A stretch of 64,000 bases of DNA from Nocardia sp. NBC_01503 (lineage in GTDB: Bacteria > Actinomycetota > Actinomycetes > Mycobacteriales > Mycobacteriaceae): the NCBI RefSeq assembly GCF_036327755.1, contig NZ_CP109596.1:2790001-2854000 (forward strand), in the 5' to 3' direction. Each line of letters opens with the position of its first letter. Position 1 is the first letter of the stretch. Position numbers and translations under genes: made by a program. This document shows, in pieces, positions 33,374 to 42,466 of this stretch. A model generated the notes under the pieces. It saw nothing but the letters and a program-made list of their open reading frames with translations, had not been told where the DNA came from and searched no databases.

Positions 33374-35122
33374 GTGACCAGCGGAAGTCCCGGGCGACAT
33401 GCGCGTGCGCAGCAGACCCCGGCCGAACCACCGGCCCCCGGACGGCAGTTCCTGAACTCGACCACGGCCCGGCGGGCCGGGATCGCGGCGGGTGTGCTGA
33501 TGGCCGCCGGCGGCCTGGCTCTCGCGATCGACTGGTCGCTGTCCTCCGGACAAGCCCCACGTGGTGTGCAGGTAGCGGGCATCGATATCGGCGGGCTGTC
33601 CCACGCCCAGGCGCAGACCCGGCTGGAGCTCGAGCTGAATCAGCGGGTAGCCCAACCACTCACGGTCGGTATCGGCGATGTCCGCACCGATCTGGTGCCG
33701 AGCGATGCCGGGCTTTCGGTGGATTGGGACGGCACCTGGAACCGTATCGGCGATCAGCCGTTGAATCCGTTCACCCGGGTGTGGTCACTCTTCGGTACCC
33801 GCGACGTGGAGCCCGCCGTCTTCGTCGACGACGCCGCCATGACCGAACAGCTCGACGCCCTGCGCACGCACGACCGCCAGCCCGTCGAGGGCGGGGTCGT
33901 CTTCGAGCAGGGTAGACCGGTGCCGGTGCGACCGGTGCCCGGCCGGGTACTCGATGTGCCCGCCGCCCGCACCGCCCTCACCGAACACTGGGCCGACGGT
34001 TCGGTGCTGGAGCTGCCCGCCGTCGAGACCCAGGCCCGGGTGCGCGCCGAGGCGGTGGACAAAGCCCTGCGCGAGATCGCACAGCCCGCGGTGCGGGTGC
34101 CGGTCACCTTCACCGGTAAGGGCGGTAATGCCGTCCTGGATCCCGGGCAGCTCGCCGGCGCGCTCTCCTTCCAGCCGAATGGTCAAGGCGGACTGGAGCT
34201 CTCGTACAACCGCGGGGCGCTGATCGCGGCGCTGGAACCGCAGCTGAAGGCCACCGTGGTGGAGCCCAAGGACGCCACCTTCGCGCTCGCGAGCGGGCGC
34301 GCGACGGTGGTGCCCGCCGTGGTGGGCGACACCGTCAACTGGGACAAGACCTTGGAAGGTCTTCCCGCACTGCTGGTTTCGGCCGAGGATAAATCCAAAG
34401 CCGTTGTCTACGAACAGGTACAGCCCAAGCTGACCACCGCCGACGCCGAGCGGTTCGGCGTCGTGCAGTCCATCGGCTCCTTCACCACCGGCGGTTTCAG
34501 CGGTCCCTCCGGGGTGAATATCCGGACGGTGGCGCGCAAGGTGGACGGTGCGGTGATCCGTCCCGGAGATACCTTCTCGCTCAACGACTTCACCGGTACC
34601 CGCGGTGTCGAACAGGGCTATGTGGAGTCCGGCATCATCGACCACGGCCGCCCCGGCACCGCGGTCGGCGGCGGTATCAGCCAGTTCGCCACCACGCTCT
34701 ACAACGCCGCCTACTTCGCCGGTATGGAGGATGTGGACCATACCGAGCACAGCTACTACATCTCCCGCTATCCGGCGGCCCGCGAGGCCACCGTCTTCGA
34801 CGGCGCGATCGATCTGAAGTTCCGCAACAACACCCCGTACGGCGTCTATATCGAAACCGTCGCAGGCGATTCCGAGGTGACGGTGCGCCTGTGGAGTACC
34901 AAGACCGTCGAGGTCGAATCCATCGCCGGTGAGCGCACCAAGCCGACGGAACCCAATACCGTCACCCTGCCCAAGGGTAAGAACTGCATCGCCTCCGACG
35001 GCGCACCGGGTTTCACCACCTCGGACACCCGAATCATCCGAGATGCCAAGACCGGCAAGGAGATCTACCGGCATACCCGCACGGTGAAATACGACCCGGT
35101 CCCGGTCGTGAAGTGCGAGTGA
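33374..35122 (+). CDS. VanW-family membrane-anchored protein with peptidoglycan-binding-like domains
   Basis: 582 residues. Start GTG 33374 (VTSGSPGRHARAQQ) follows GGGAGGATG with 7-base spacing. A single N-terminal membrane helix (AGIAAGVLMAAGGLALAIDW) precedes an extracytoplasmic part: a repeated domain of the PG_binding_4 type (GVQVAGIDIGGLSHAQAQT..., then PVRVPVTFTGKGGNAV...) and the VanW domain, with IGSFTTGGFSGPSG, VIRPGDTFSLNDFTG, GTAVGGGISQFATTLYNAAYF and TVFDGAIDLKFRN. VanW proteins are linked to cell-wall sites, but the activity is unresolved. A stretch of basic residues before the helix marks the inside. No partner genes are evident. Confidence 0.92.
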   Translation: MTSGSPGRHARAQQTPAEPPAPGRQFLNSTTARRAGIAAGVLMAAGGLALAIDWSLSSGQAPRGVQVAGIDIGGLSHAQAQTRLELELNQRVAQPLTVGIGDVRTDLVPSDAGLSVDWDGTWNRIGDQPLNPFTRVWSLFGTRDVEPAVFVDDAAMTEQLDALRTHDRQPVEGGVVFEQGRPVPVRPVPGRVLDVPAARTALTEHWADGSVLELPAVETQARVRAEAVDKALREIAQPAVRVPVTFTGKGGNAVLDPGQLAGALSFQPNGQGGLELSYNRGALIAALEPQLKATVVEPKDATFALASGRATVVPAVVGDTVNWDKTLEGLPALLVSAEDKSKAVVYEQVQPKLTTADAERFGVVQSIGSFTTGGFSGPSGVNIRTVARKVDGAVIRPGDTFSLNDFTGTRGVEQGYVESGIIDHGRPGTAVGGGISQFATTLYNAAYFAGMEDVDHTEHSYYISRYPAAREATVFDGAIDLKFRNNTPYGVYIETVAGDSEVTVRLWSTKTVEVESIAGERTKPTEPNTVTLPKGKNCIASDGAPGFTTSDTRIIRDAKTGKEIYRHTRTVKYDPVPVVKCE

Positions 35123-35223
35123 ATCCGGCGTGAACGGTGAGATCCACACGCGGACAGGGTTATCCACATTCGGTGGATAACCCTTGGGATGGTTGTGGAT
35201 AACTCTCCACTGCCGCGCTACAT

Positions 35224-35308
35224 TCCCTCGTCATCCCGGCGCGCTTCTTGGCCGGGATACACCGCGGCAATGTGGATCCCGGCCAAAACATGCCGGGATG
35301 ACGAGGGA
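35224..35308. repeat. GTCATCCCGG-type palindromic element, copy C
   Basis: Left arm 35224-35262 starts TCCCTCGTCATCCCGGCG; right arm 35272-35308 is its near-complement, ending GGGATGACGAGGGA. It is between the stop codon of the VanW gene and the terminator before fadE5. Confidence 0.85.
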
Positions 35309-35324
35309 TGCTCCTGACACAGCA

Positions 35325-35356
35325 GTGCGCCCCTGGGATTTCTCCCAGGGGCGCAC
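35325..35356. terminator. Terminator hairpin shared by VanW gene and fadE5
   Basis: GTGCGCCCCTGGGA (35325-35338) pairs perfectly with 35343-35356 around loop TTTC, followed by CTTGTTT on the plus strand. It lies between convergent genes. Confidence 0.88.
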
Positions 35357-35386
35357 CTTGTTTCGCTATCGAGCCGCGGGCTCAGC

Positions 35387-37213
35387 TCAGAACGCGGCCT
35401 CGTCCAGCTCCATGATGTCGTTGTCCAGGTTCGACAGGATGGCGCGGGTGGCGGTCAGCTCCGGCAGCACGTTGCGTGCGAAGAACTGCGCGGTGGCGAT
35501 CTTGCCGGTGTAGAACGCCTCGGTGGAGCCGTTGTCCAGGGCCTTGATGGCGACCTCGGCGTGCTGCAGCAGCTGCCAGCCGATGAGCAGATCGCCGACG
35601 GCCATCAGGAAGCGGACCGAGCCCAGGCCGACCTTGTACAGCTCCTTGGGGTCCTGCTGGGCGGCCATCAGGTGCCCGGTCAGGGTGGCGGCCATACCCT
35701 GCACATCCTCGAGGGCGGTGGCGAGCAGCTTGCGCTCGGCCTTGAGGCGACCGTTGCCGCCCTCACGCTCGATGAACTTCTGCACCTGCCCGGCCACGTG
35801 GGCCAGGGCCACGCCGCGGTCGCGGGCGATCTTGCGGAAGAAGAAGTCCTGCGCCTGGATGGCGGTGGTGCCCTCGTACAGCGAGTCGATCTTGGCGTCG
35901 CGGATGTACTGCTCGATCGGGTAGTCCTGCAGGAAGCCGGAGCCGCCGAAGGTCTGCAGCGAATCGGTCAGGTACTGGTAGGCGCGCTCCGAGCCGACAC
36001 CCTTGACGATCGGCAGCAGCAGATCGTTCACGCGGAAGGCGACATCCTCGTCGGCGCCCGAAACCAGCTGCGCCACATCGGCGTTCTGGTGCGCGGCGGT
36101 GTAGAGGTAGATGGCGCGCAGGCCCTCGGCGTACGCCTTCTGCATGGCGAGCGAGCGGCGCACGTCCGGGTGGTGGGTGATGGTCACGCGGGGCGCGGCC
36201 TTATCGGTCATCTGGGTCAGGTCGGCGCCCTGGACGCGGATCTTGGCGTAGTCCAGCGCGTTCAGGTAACCGGTCGACAGGGTGGCGATGGCCTTGGTGC
36301 CCACCATCATTCGAGCGTTCTCGATGACGTCGAACATCTGCGCGATGCCGTTGTGCACCTCGCCGACCAGCCAGCCCTTGGCGGGCACGCCGTGGCCGCC
36401 GAAGGTGACCTCACAGGTGGCCGAAACCTTGATGCCCATCTTGTGCTCGACATTGGTCACGAAGACGCCGTTGCGCTCGCCGAGGGTCTCGGTCTCGAAG
36501 TCGAAGTGGAACTTCGGTACGTAGAACAGCGACAGGCCCTTGGTGCCCGGTCCGGCGCCCTCGGGGCGAGCCAGCACCAGGTGCATGATGTTCTCGAACA
36601 GGTCGTCGGAGTCGCCCGAGGTGATGAAGCGCTTGACGCCCTCGATGTGCCAGGTGCCGTCTTCCTGCTTGACGGCCTTGGTGCGGCCCGCGCCGACATC
36701 CGAACCGGCATCCGGCTCGGTGAGCACCATGGTGGCGCCCCAGTTGCGGTCGGCGATGATCTGAGCCCACTTCTTCTGCTCATCGGTGCCGTTGTTGTAG
36801 AAGACCTGCGCGAATCCCGCACCGGCGGCGTACATCTGGGCTGGGGGGTTGGCGCCGAGGATCATTTCGCCGAGCGCCCAGGTGAGGGCGGAGGGGGCGC
36901 CGAGGCCACCCAGCTCCTCGCGGACGCCGACCTTGGCCCAGCCGCCGTCCTCGAGGGCGCGGTAGGACTTCTTGAAGGATTCAGGGAGAGTGACCGTGTG
37001 GGTCGCGGGATCGAAGGTCGGCGGGTTGCGGTCGCCGTCCTCGAAGGAGTCGGCGAGCGGGCCCTCGGCCAGGCGCCGGACCTCGTTCAGCATCTCCTTG
37101 GCGGTCTCGGTGTCGAGGTCGCCGTAGGCGCCGCCGTCCAGGAGCGAACCGAGGCCGAGCACCTCGAAGAGGTTGAACTCGAGGTCGCGGACGTTGCTCT
37201 TGTAGTGACCCAT
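35387..37213 (-). CDS. fadE5: Acyl-CoA dehydrogenase FadE5-like
   Basis: A 608-residue flavoprotein that oxidises acyl-CoA and passes electrons to ETF. It has the long FadE5 layout rather than the 380-residue one. [20 protein letters not shown] is the extra N-terminal segment; [18 protein letters not shown] is the FAD-side motif; [21 protein letters not shown] follows; [28 protein letters not shown] carries the catalytic Glu (in YEGTTAIQ). ATG 37213 is used because family N-termini begin MGHYKSN. Upstream at 37301-37347 are two sites like the etfD operator. The shared 3' terminator faces the VanW gene. Same neighbourhood as Rv0244c. Confidence 0.95.
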   Translation of the reverse strand: MGHYKSNVRDLEFNLFEVLGLGSLLDGGAYGDLDTETAKEMLNEVRRLAEGPLADSFEDGDRNPPTFDPATHTVTLPESFKKSYRALEDGGWAKVGVREELGGLGAPSALTWALGEMILGANPPAQMYAAGAGFAQVFYNNGTDEQKKWAQIIADRNWGATMVLTEPDAGSDVGAGRTKAVKQEDGTWHIEGVKRFITSGDSDDLFENIMHLVLARPEGAGPGTKGLSLFYVPKFHFDFETETLGERNGVFVTNVEHKMGIKVSATCEVTFGGHGVPAKGWLVGEVHNGIAQMFDVIENARMMVGTKAIATLSTGYLNALDYAKIRVQGADLTQMTDKAAPRVTITHHPDVRRSLAMQKAYAEGLRAIYLYTAAHQNADVAQLVSGADEDVAFRVNDLLLPIVKGVGSERAYQYLTDSLQTFGGSGFLQDYPIEQYIRDAKIDSLYEGTTAIQAQDFFFRKIARDRGVALAHVAGQVQKFIEREGGNGRLKAERKLLATALEDVQGMAATLTGHLMAAQQDPKELYKVGLGSVRFLMAVGDLLIGWQLLQHAEVAIKALDNGSTEAFYTGKIATAQFFARNVLPELTATRAILSNLDNDIMELDEAAF

Positions 37214-37655
37214 GGTCGTACTCACTCTCCATTGAGATGGGTGCGGTTCGGTTGGTTGCCGTTCCCGCCCGTTGGTCCACCGAGTAGACACTGTAAAACT
37301 GCGCTACTGACGGGTAACTTAAGCGCCATGTTACCCACCGGTAAGGGGCTCGCCAAGACGATCGCGGCCAATGTGATGAACGGCACCCGCGCCGCTCAGT
37401 GGGCGGATACCCCCGGTGCCGGGGGCGATCCCGTAACCGCAGCTCCCTCACGGTTTCGCTGTCCCGGACGGTGAGCTCGACAGCGTGCTGGAGAGTGCGA
37501 TAAGCGCGGAAAATCGAAAGCTCGGCAGGCATGGTCTGGGACGGTGGTGATCTCGGTTCCGGCCGTCGCGCGCGATCATCAGGAAGCTTCCCTGCACCTC
37601 GATCCGGATCGGTGTGCCGCGCGAGTCCGCGGCGATCCGGTGGTTAGCGTGTGGT
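37214..37655. other. 442-bp divergent region with two fadE5 operator-like sites
   Basis: Contains the candidate operators at 37301-37320 and 37328-37347. A short frame from ATG 37329 to 37474 runs through them and lacks a ribosome-binding site, so I do not annotate it. The rest shows no feature. It should hold the promoters of fadE5 and the plus-strand hydrolase. Confidence 0.5.
37301..37347. promoter_or_regulatory. Operator-like sites of fadE5 matching the etfD operator
   Basis: GACGGGTAACTTA (37309-37321) is identical to 13 bases of the etfD palindrome (minus strand, 58825-58837 and flank). A second site ATGTTACC CACC GGTAAGGG at 37328-37347 matches the palindrome consensus AAGTTACC-N4-GGTAACTT at 12 of 16 arm positions. 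They lie about 90-130 bp upstream of the fadE5 start. Confidence 0.6.
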
Positions 37656-38261
37656 GTGCGCATCGAGACGAGTGCCGGGCCCGCCGAGGTGGATATCGCG
37701 CGGCCGAAGCGCAAGCCCCCCGCCTTCCTGCTGGTGCTGACGCATGGCTCGGGTGGCGGCGTCGACGCGAAAGATTTGCTGGCCGTACGCGATTCGGCCC
37801 TGGAGCTGGGCGGGGCGGTGGTGCTGGTGACCCAGCCCTACCGGGTGGCGGGCCGTCGCGCCCCCGGCAAGGCCGAGCCGCAGGACAGCGCCTGGCTGGA
37901 AATCATTGCGGCCCTGCGCAAGAAGTTCCGCACTGTACCGCTGATCCAGGGTGGCCGCAGCAATGGCGCCCGCGTCGCCTGCCGCACCGCGCGCACGGCC
38001 AAGGCGAGAGGTGTTGTCGCACTGTCATTCCCACTGCACCCACCCGGCAAGCCGGAGAAGTCCCGCCGCGACGAACTGCTCGCGGTCGGCGATATCCCGG
38101 TCGTGGTGGTCAATGGCGCCCGCGACCCGTTCGGGATTCCGGACTCCGCCGATGCCACCGAGGTGAAAGTGATTCCCGGCCAGGCGCATTCATACCGATC
38201 GGGCTTCGAGGAAATCGCCGCCACCGTGACGGCCTGGCTGCCACGCTGGTCAACGGACTGA
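37656..38261 (+). CDS. Alpha/beta hydrolase of the KANL3/Tex30 or dienelactone-hydrolase type
   Basis: 201 residues from GTG 37656 (VRIETSAGPAEVDIARP); the longer frame has no conserved start. Seen motifs: LLVLTHGSGGGVD (oxyanion side), the nucleophile elbow GGRSNGARVA (Ser in G-R-S-N-G), an Asp region VVNGARDPFGIP and the catalytic His in IPGQAHSYRSG. The Ser-Asp-His order and spacing fit a small hydrolase or thioesterase. No signal peptide, so it is cytoplasmic. Substrate unknown. It is divergent from fadE5 across a regulatory region. Confidence 0.8.
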   Translation: MRIETSAGPAEVDIARPKRKPPAFLLVLTHGSGGGVDAKDLLAVRDSALELGGAVVLVTQPYRVAGRRAPGKAEPQDSAWLEIIAALRKKFRTVPLIQGGRSNGARVACRTARTAKARGVVALSFPLHPPGKPEKSRRDELLAVGDIPVVVVNGARDPFGIPDSADATEVKVIPGQAHSYRSGFEEIAATVTAWLPRWSTD

Positions 38262-38341
38262 CCTTCGAAGTCTGCCCGGCATTGGTCCCCGCAATTGTCA
38301 TCCCCGCCACGCGTCCCGGTCCTCGTCATCCCGTCACAGTC

Positions 38342-38376
38342 CCGTCATCCCGGCATGCTTTGGCCGGGATCCACAC
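38342..38376. repeat. GTCATCCCGG-type palindromic element, half copy D
   Basis: CCGTCATCCCGGCATGCTTTGG then CCGGGATCCACAC (shown in two parts) matches the left arm only. A further CGTCATCCCG stands just upstream (38324). It lies between the hydrolase gene (stop 38261) and the convergent methyltransferase gene, whose stop is at 38381. Confidence 0.7.
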
Positions 38377-38380
38377 CCCG

Positions 38381-39103
38381 CTATGTCGGGCCTTCCGAGG
38401 GTTCAGCGCCTTCAAGACCCGCAAGCTCCGGACCTTCCTCCAGCGGAACGGGTTTGGTGGCTACCACCAGCGCATCGATGGCGTCCCGCTCCTCGGTGGG
38501 GCGCGCAATGCGGTCGGCCACCCGAATACGCAGGTCGTCGCCGGCCGGTCCGAGGTCGGCGACCACATCGTTCGGGGTGAACAACAACTCCGGATTCTGT
38601 TCGCCGCCATAGCCCTCGGTCAGGTTGAGGCTGTCATTGCCCAGTACCAGCAGGGTGCCGCCGGGCGAGAGCATCTCGGCCGCCCGCAGCAGCAGGACGC
38701 GACGCCGGTCCGCGGGCAGGTGCACGAAGGCCAGCAGCACCAATTCGTACGGCCCGGTGAGTCCGGCGGCTTCGAGGGCGTTCACATCGGCCCAGTGCCA
38801 GTGGATGCGCCCGCGCACCGAACGGGACAGCCGCGAGGCCACCGTGCGCCCCTTGTCTATCCCCACCTGTGAGTAATCCACGGCATCGACCTGCCAGCCG
38901 TGCGTGGCCAGCCAGAGCGCGTTGCGCCCCTCGCCGCAGCCGAGGTCGAGTGCCCGCGGCAGTTCCGGTCGCGGTTCGTCGCCCCCGGCGAGCGGCAGTC
39001 GCCGTTCCAGCCCGAACACCTGCTCGACCACGGTGTCATTCGGCGGTGCGCCCCACACCAACTCGGTATTCGAGTAGTGCTTGTCCCAGCCGTCGGCGTC
39101 CAT
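38381..39103 (-). CDS. Class I SAM-dependent methyltransferase
   Basis: 240 residues from ATG 39103 (MDADGWDKHYSNTELVWG), a start typical of tellurite-resistance-like and thiopurine-type methyltransferases. Motif I is LDLGCGEGRNALWLATHGW, motif II is VDAVDYSQVGIDKG, and the post-strand-4 segment is YELVLLAFVHLP. The tail EEGPELAGLEGAEPSEGPT is acidic and probably disordered. The acceptor is unknown. Upstream of it lies copy E of the palindromic repeat; the gene is convergent with the hydrolase. Confidence 0.87.
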   Translation of the reverse strand: MDADGWDKHYSNTELVWGAPPNDTVVEQVFGLERRLPLAGGDEPRPELPRALDLGCGEGRNALWLATHGWQVDAVDYSQVGIDKGRTVASRLSRSVRGRIHWHWADVNALEAAGLTGPYELVLLAFVHLPADRRRVLLLRAAEMLSPGGTLLVLGNDSLNLTEGYGGEQNPELLFTPNDVVADLGPAGDDLRIRVADRIARPTEERDAIDALVVATKPVPLEEGPELAGLEGAEPSEGPT

Positions 39104-39170
39104 GCCACCGAGTCTAGAAGCCGCGCTCGGCGGCGTTGTACCAGGAAAACGCCCCCGCGGCGCCACTGCG

Positions 39171-39264
39171 CCGTCATCCCGGCGCGTTTTTGGCCGGGAT
39201 TCACACCGAGCCGCACAGCCGCTGCGGAGTGTGGATCCCGGCCAAAAGCATGCCGGAATGACGG
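39171..39264. repeat. GTCATCCCGG-type palindromic element, copy E
   Basis: The left arm (39171-39206) begins CCGTCATCCCGGCGCG and the right arm (39229-39264) is its near-complement, ending CATGCCGGAATGACGG. The arms are 36 bases each. The element sits between the methyltransferase start and the DUF4185 gene stop, both on the minus strand. Confidence 0.85.
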
Positions 39265-39268
39265 AGTA

Positions 39269-40378
39269 CTAGAGCGTCGTGTGCATGAGGATCACGTTGT
39301 ACTGGCTGTGCACAGTCGTGAGGAAGTACAGGTCACGACCGGTCTGATACGGGAAGATCGACGGCGCGTACGCGGTGGGCAGTTCACGCGTATCGATCAG
39401 CACCTCGGGCCCGCTCCACGGCCCCTCCGGATTCGGCGAGCGGTACATGACCACCGAATTCCACGGGTCCGTGGTGAGCATGATGTATTGCCCGAGATAG
39501 TCGTTCCACTGCACCGACATTTCGGCGATACCGCCGCCGATGACCGGGGTGGCGCCGTCCACATCGCCGCGCTTCCACTGGTCGCCGCACCAGTATTCGT
39601 AGGCGCCGAGATCGCCGATCGCGGCCTCGGGGACGCGGGCGACGAAGGCGGGATTGTCCCGGCCCGACGCGGTGCCGTACTCGTAGACGAAGCCGCCGTT
39701 CTTGACGAAGGCGTTCATCTGGAAATTGCCATTGCCGTTCTCGTCGGCGCGGCGGGTGGCGGGCAGTTCGACCCAGTTCTCGCCATTGTCGCCGGAGGCG
39801 GCGAGCCCGGAGAAGTTGGTGGTCCACTGACCGACGTCGTCCCAGCTCTTGACCGACATGAGGCTCATGAACTGGGTGCCGCCGACCGAGATGGCGGCGG
39901 TGGGGATGCGGCTGATCTCCAGGAACGGGATCTTCGGGCTGGGGATGAGGTCGCGCGCCTGGCCGAAGATATCGCGCACGACGCTGTCGAAGTAGATGCC
40001 GTTGACGGGGTTCTGGGTGTGTGAGCGGACCAGGATGTTGGAGCGCCAGGCCCAGGTGCTGCCGACCAGCAGATTGGGGAAACCGAGTCCGGCGGTGTCA
40101 CCGAAGGTGGTGAGCATTTCGCCATTGCCGTTGTCCCACATGATGCCGAGGTCGGTGCCGAGCACGTTGTAGGCCTGGGTGTTGTTGGGGCTCTGCATAC
40201 CGGTGACCTGAAAGACCGCTTTGGTGCGGCCGGGAAGCTGGGGCAGCCCATTGGTGCCGTTGAGCACCGGAATCGGATTGATGGCATTGGGATTGGCTGC
40301 TGCGGGGCCGGTCACGGTAAGGAGCAAGGCCGTGGCACCTGCTATGGCGGACAGCAGCAGGGGGGCGGACTTGTTCAA
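39269..40378 (-). CDS. Secreted DUF4185-domain protein
   Basis: 369 residues from TTG 40378, selected because GGAGGA lies 8 bases upstream; the longer frame begins 66 bases earlier without a site. MNKSAPLLLSAIAGATALLLTVTGPAAA is a clear signal peptide (quoted in part: SAPLLLSAIAGATALLLTV). The mature domain has repeated blade-like strands (MQSPNNTQAYNVLGTDLGIM, GGFVYEYGTASGRDNPAFVA, VIGGGIAEMSVQWNDYLGQY), in line with DUF4185 beta-propellers of actinomycete secreted proteins. Catalytic function is unknown; glycan-related roles are suggested for the family but not shown here. Confidence 0.85.
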   Translation of the reverse strand: MNKSAPLLLSAIAGATALLLTVTGPAAANPNAINPIPVLNGTNGLPQLPGRTKAVFQVTGMQSPNNTQAYNVLGTDLGIMWDNGNGEMLTTFGDTAGLGFPNLLVGSTWAWRSNILVRSHTQNPVNGIYFDSVVRDIFGQARDLIPSPKIPFLEISRIPTAAISVGGTQFMSLMSVKSWDDVGQWTTNFSGLAASGDNGENWVELPATRRADENGNGNFQMNAFVKNGGFVYEYGTASGRDNPAFVARVPEAAIGDLGAYEYWCGDQWKRGDVDGATPVIGGGIAEMSVQWNDYLGQYIMLTTDPWNSVVMYRSPNPEGPWSGPEVLIDTRELPTAYAPSIFPYQTGRDLYFLTTVHSQYNVILMHTTL

Positions 40379-40778
40379 TGCGTGGGTCCTCCGGTTCTCG
40401 CCGAAAATCATGCGCGACCGCACGGTATGTGACCAGCCGCACAAGGTGTTCGACTCGCTGGCAAAGTGTGAAAATGCTAACAGCGGAACTGGGGCTTGCG
40501 GGATAGCAGGTGAAATTGTTTGCCGTGAATTGGCTTACGTTCCTTATTCCTAGCACTGACTGGCCACTGAGCTGGGTAGACGCGTCCGTATGGCGAGTCG
40601 TGGCAACTTATCGGCGGTCGTGCGAAACGCCGTATGTGCCCGGGCCGAGCCCGTTGTGGCACAACAGATGCCGACGCCATGACTCGGCGATACCGGGCGC
40701 GGAGCTCCGCGCCCGGTCCCCGATGGAGAGTGCGGTCGGCTCCAGCAACTCTCCGGCAAGGTCGATGGTGTGCGCCCG
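40379..40778. other. 400-bp intergenic stretch with a 26-bp perfect palindrome
   Basis: I find no supportable gene. The stretch is AT-richer around 40480-40560 (probably the promoter side of the DUF4185 gene). At 40692-40717 is a perfect palindrome (ACCGGGCGCGGAG and its complement) that could be a terminator for the crotonase gene, which ends at 40779 on the minus strand. Confidence 0.5.
40692..40717 (-). terminator. Perfect 13+13 bp palindrome downstream of the crotonase gene
   Basis: ACCGGGCGCGGAG followed immediately by its complement CTCCGCGCCCGGT. On the minus strand it follows the crotonase stop by about 60 bp. No U tract, so it could be a terminator or a protein site. Confidence 0.5.
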
Positions 40779-41537
40779 CTACTCGGGCTCGGAACCCTTG
40801 CCGAGGGCCTGCCGGACGATCAGTGGCAGTTGGGTGGCGCGCTCGATGGCGAGGGCGCGCCGAACCGAGGAGTGCCAGGTGCGGTCGAAGAGGCGCTTGG
40901 CGCTCGCGACCGCATGCGGGGAGCGGGTGGCGATGCGGTCGGCGAGCTTCTCGGCCGCGGCGAGCGGGTCGGCGCTCACCTCGGTGACCAGGCCGATGCG
41001 CTCGGCGTAGGTGGCGTCCACCGGGTCGGCGGTCATGGTGAGCAGCAGCGCTTTATCGATGCCGATCAGCCGGGACAGGGTGGCGGCGCCGGTCATATCC
41101 GGGATGAGGCCGTGCTTGGCCTCCATTACCGAGAATTCGGAATCCGGTGTGACGAGACGGAAGTCGGCGGCGAGGGCGATCTGCAGGCCGCCGCCGTAGC
41201 AGCGTCCGTGTACGACCGCGATGACCGGTTGCGGTAGTCGCCGCCATGCCCAGCACGCTTCCTGGAAGGCATTGGTGCCGGTCCACGGCAGTGGGATGAA
41301 GGACCGCGCCACCGCGAGGGGATTGCCCATGGCCTTGGCGACATCGAGGCCCGAGCAGAAGCTGGGACCGTTACCGGAGAGGATGACCGCGCGAATTTCC
41401 TTGCGCTGCTCGATCTTCCGTGCGACGCGCACCAGTTCGCGGAGCATCTCGATGGTGAGGCCGTTGTGCTTGTCGGGGCGGTCCAGGGCGACGTAGGCGC
41501 GGTCGCCTGCGAAACGCAGGGAGACGTTGTTGCTCAC
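40779..41537 (-). CDS. Enoyl-CoA hydratase/isomerase (crotonase superfamily)
   Basis: 252 residues. Oxyanion-hole motifs are present: SFCSGLDVAKAM and VVHGRCYGGGLQIALAADFR. The position of the second catalytic Glu is taken by the EAKHGLIPDM segment, so hydratase activity is likely but not certain. Acts on acyl-CoA. It is followed on the minus strand after an alpha/beta hydrolase gene with a 26-bp gap, so the two are an operon. ATG at 41537 lies next to a Lys/Arg-poor N-terminus (MSNNVSLRFAGD). The exact substrate and pathway are not deducible. Confidence 0.87.
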   Translation of the reverse strand: MSNNVSLRFAGDRAYVALDRPDKHNGLTIEMLRELVRVARKIEQRKEIRAVILSGNGPSFCSGLDVAKAMGNPLAVARSFIPLPWTGTNAFQEACWAWRRLPQPVIAVVHGRCYGGGLQIALAADFRLVTPDSEFSVMEAKHGLIPDMTGAATLSRLIGIDKALLLTMTADPVDATYAERIGLVTEVSADPLAAAEKLADRIATRSPHAVASAKRLFDRTWHSSVRRALAIERATQLPLIVRQALGKGSEPE

Positions 41538-41563
41538 GGTCTTTCCTCTTCGGCTGCTCGGTA

Positions 41564-42343
41564 TCAGTCCAGCTGGTCCAGCAGGAGCCGGGCGCAGCCG
41601 GTCGGGTCGTCGTAGAACGGCGTATGCCCGCTGCCGTGCAGCGTGACATGCCGCGCGCCCGGCAGGACCTCGCGGGCGCGCCGGGCCTGGGTGGCGTACG
41701 TGAGCAGAATGTCACGGTTGCCCCAGGCGATGGTGATCGGGATGGTCTCCAACCGAGTGCGGTCGGGCAGCCGGAAATCGGTGAACGAGGCCAGTGCGGC
41801 ATCGAAGCCGCCCGCGCCGAGCAGGCCCTCGACGGTGTCGACGGCAATGCGCGGGTCCAGCGCCCAGGGCTTGCCGAGCACCAGGCTCAGGCAGGTGGTG
41901 CGGCCCACGGCATTGCCGAGCAGCGCCGGGACCGCCGGATGCAGCACCCGGGTGAGTTGTTTGGCGCGGCCCAGCGCCTGCTGGCACCAGATCCGGCCGG
42001 GCGTATCCCAGAATCCGATGGGGGAGTAGGCGGTGACCGAGCGGGCCAAGCCGCGCGTGGCGAGGTCCAGGATGATGCCGCCGCCCATGGAATTGCCTGC
42101 CAGGTGCGGGTTTTCGATACCTTCGGCGGTGAGGAAGTCGACCAGGGCGTCGGCGAGGGTGGACACGGTGGTGTTCGGCAGCGGTTCGCTGTCGCCGAAA
42201 CCGGGCAGGTCCACCGCGATCACCTCGAAGGATTCGGCGAGGGTGGCGATGACCGGTTCCCAGACCTGCCAGCGGCTGCCGACACCGTGGACGAGTACGA
42301 GCGGTGCGCCGCTGCCCGCGCGGTGATGGTTCAACTTCGTCAT
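41564..42343 (-). CDS. Alpha/beta hydrolase
   Basis: 259 residues, cytoplasmic. LVLVHGVGSRWQVW is the oxyanion loop; GNSMGGGIILDLA is the nucleophile elbow (Ser in G-N-S-M-G); the acid is in AWGNRDILLTY and the His in HGSGHTPFYDD. It resembles haloalkane-dehalogenase-like and ester-hydrolase members of the fold, with a cap domain in the middle (residues ~125-175). It is the first gene of a two-gene unit with the crotonase, so it may hydrolyse a related acyl or ester substrate; this is inferred. Confidence 0.85.
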   Translation of the reverse strand: MTKLNHHRAGSGAPLVLVHGVGSRWQVWEPVIATLAESFEVIAVDLPGFGDSEPLPNTTVSTLADALVDFLTAEGIENPHLAGNSMGGGIILDLATRGLARSVTAYSPIGFWDTPGRIWCQQALGRAKQLTRVLHPAVPALLGNAVGRTTCLSLVLGKPWALDPRIAVDTVEGLLGAGGFDAALASFTDFRLPDRTRLETIPITIAWGNRDILLTYATQARRAREVLPGARHVTLHGSGHTPFYDDPTGCARLLLDQLD

Positions 42344-42466
42344 AGGAGGCTCCCGGCCGAGTGCTGGCTGTGCACCGACCCTAACAGTTGTTGGCCGACG
42401 GCCAATTGAGCTTTTCGGCCCTCGACCAGCCTTCCCGTCGGTGCCGTCGACGGTACGATAAAAGGT

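Noticed and set aside
35561..37474. Long plus-strand frame of 637 codons opposite fadE5
   Set aside because: Shadow of the real minus-strand dehydrogenase; no domain, no start signal.
37329..37474. Short frame starting ATG in the fadE5 upstream region
   Set aside because: It runs across two operator-like palindromes, lacks a ribosome-binding site and shows no family resemblance.
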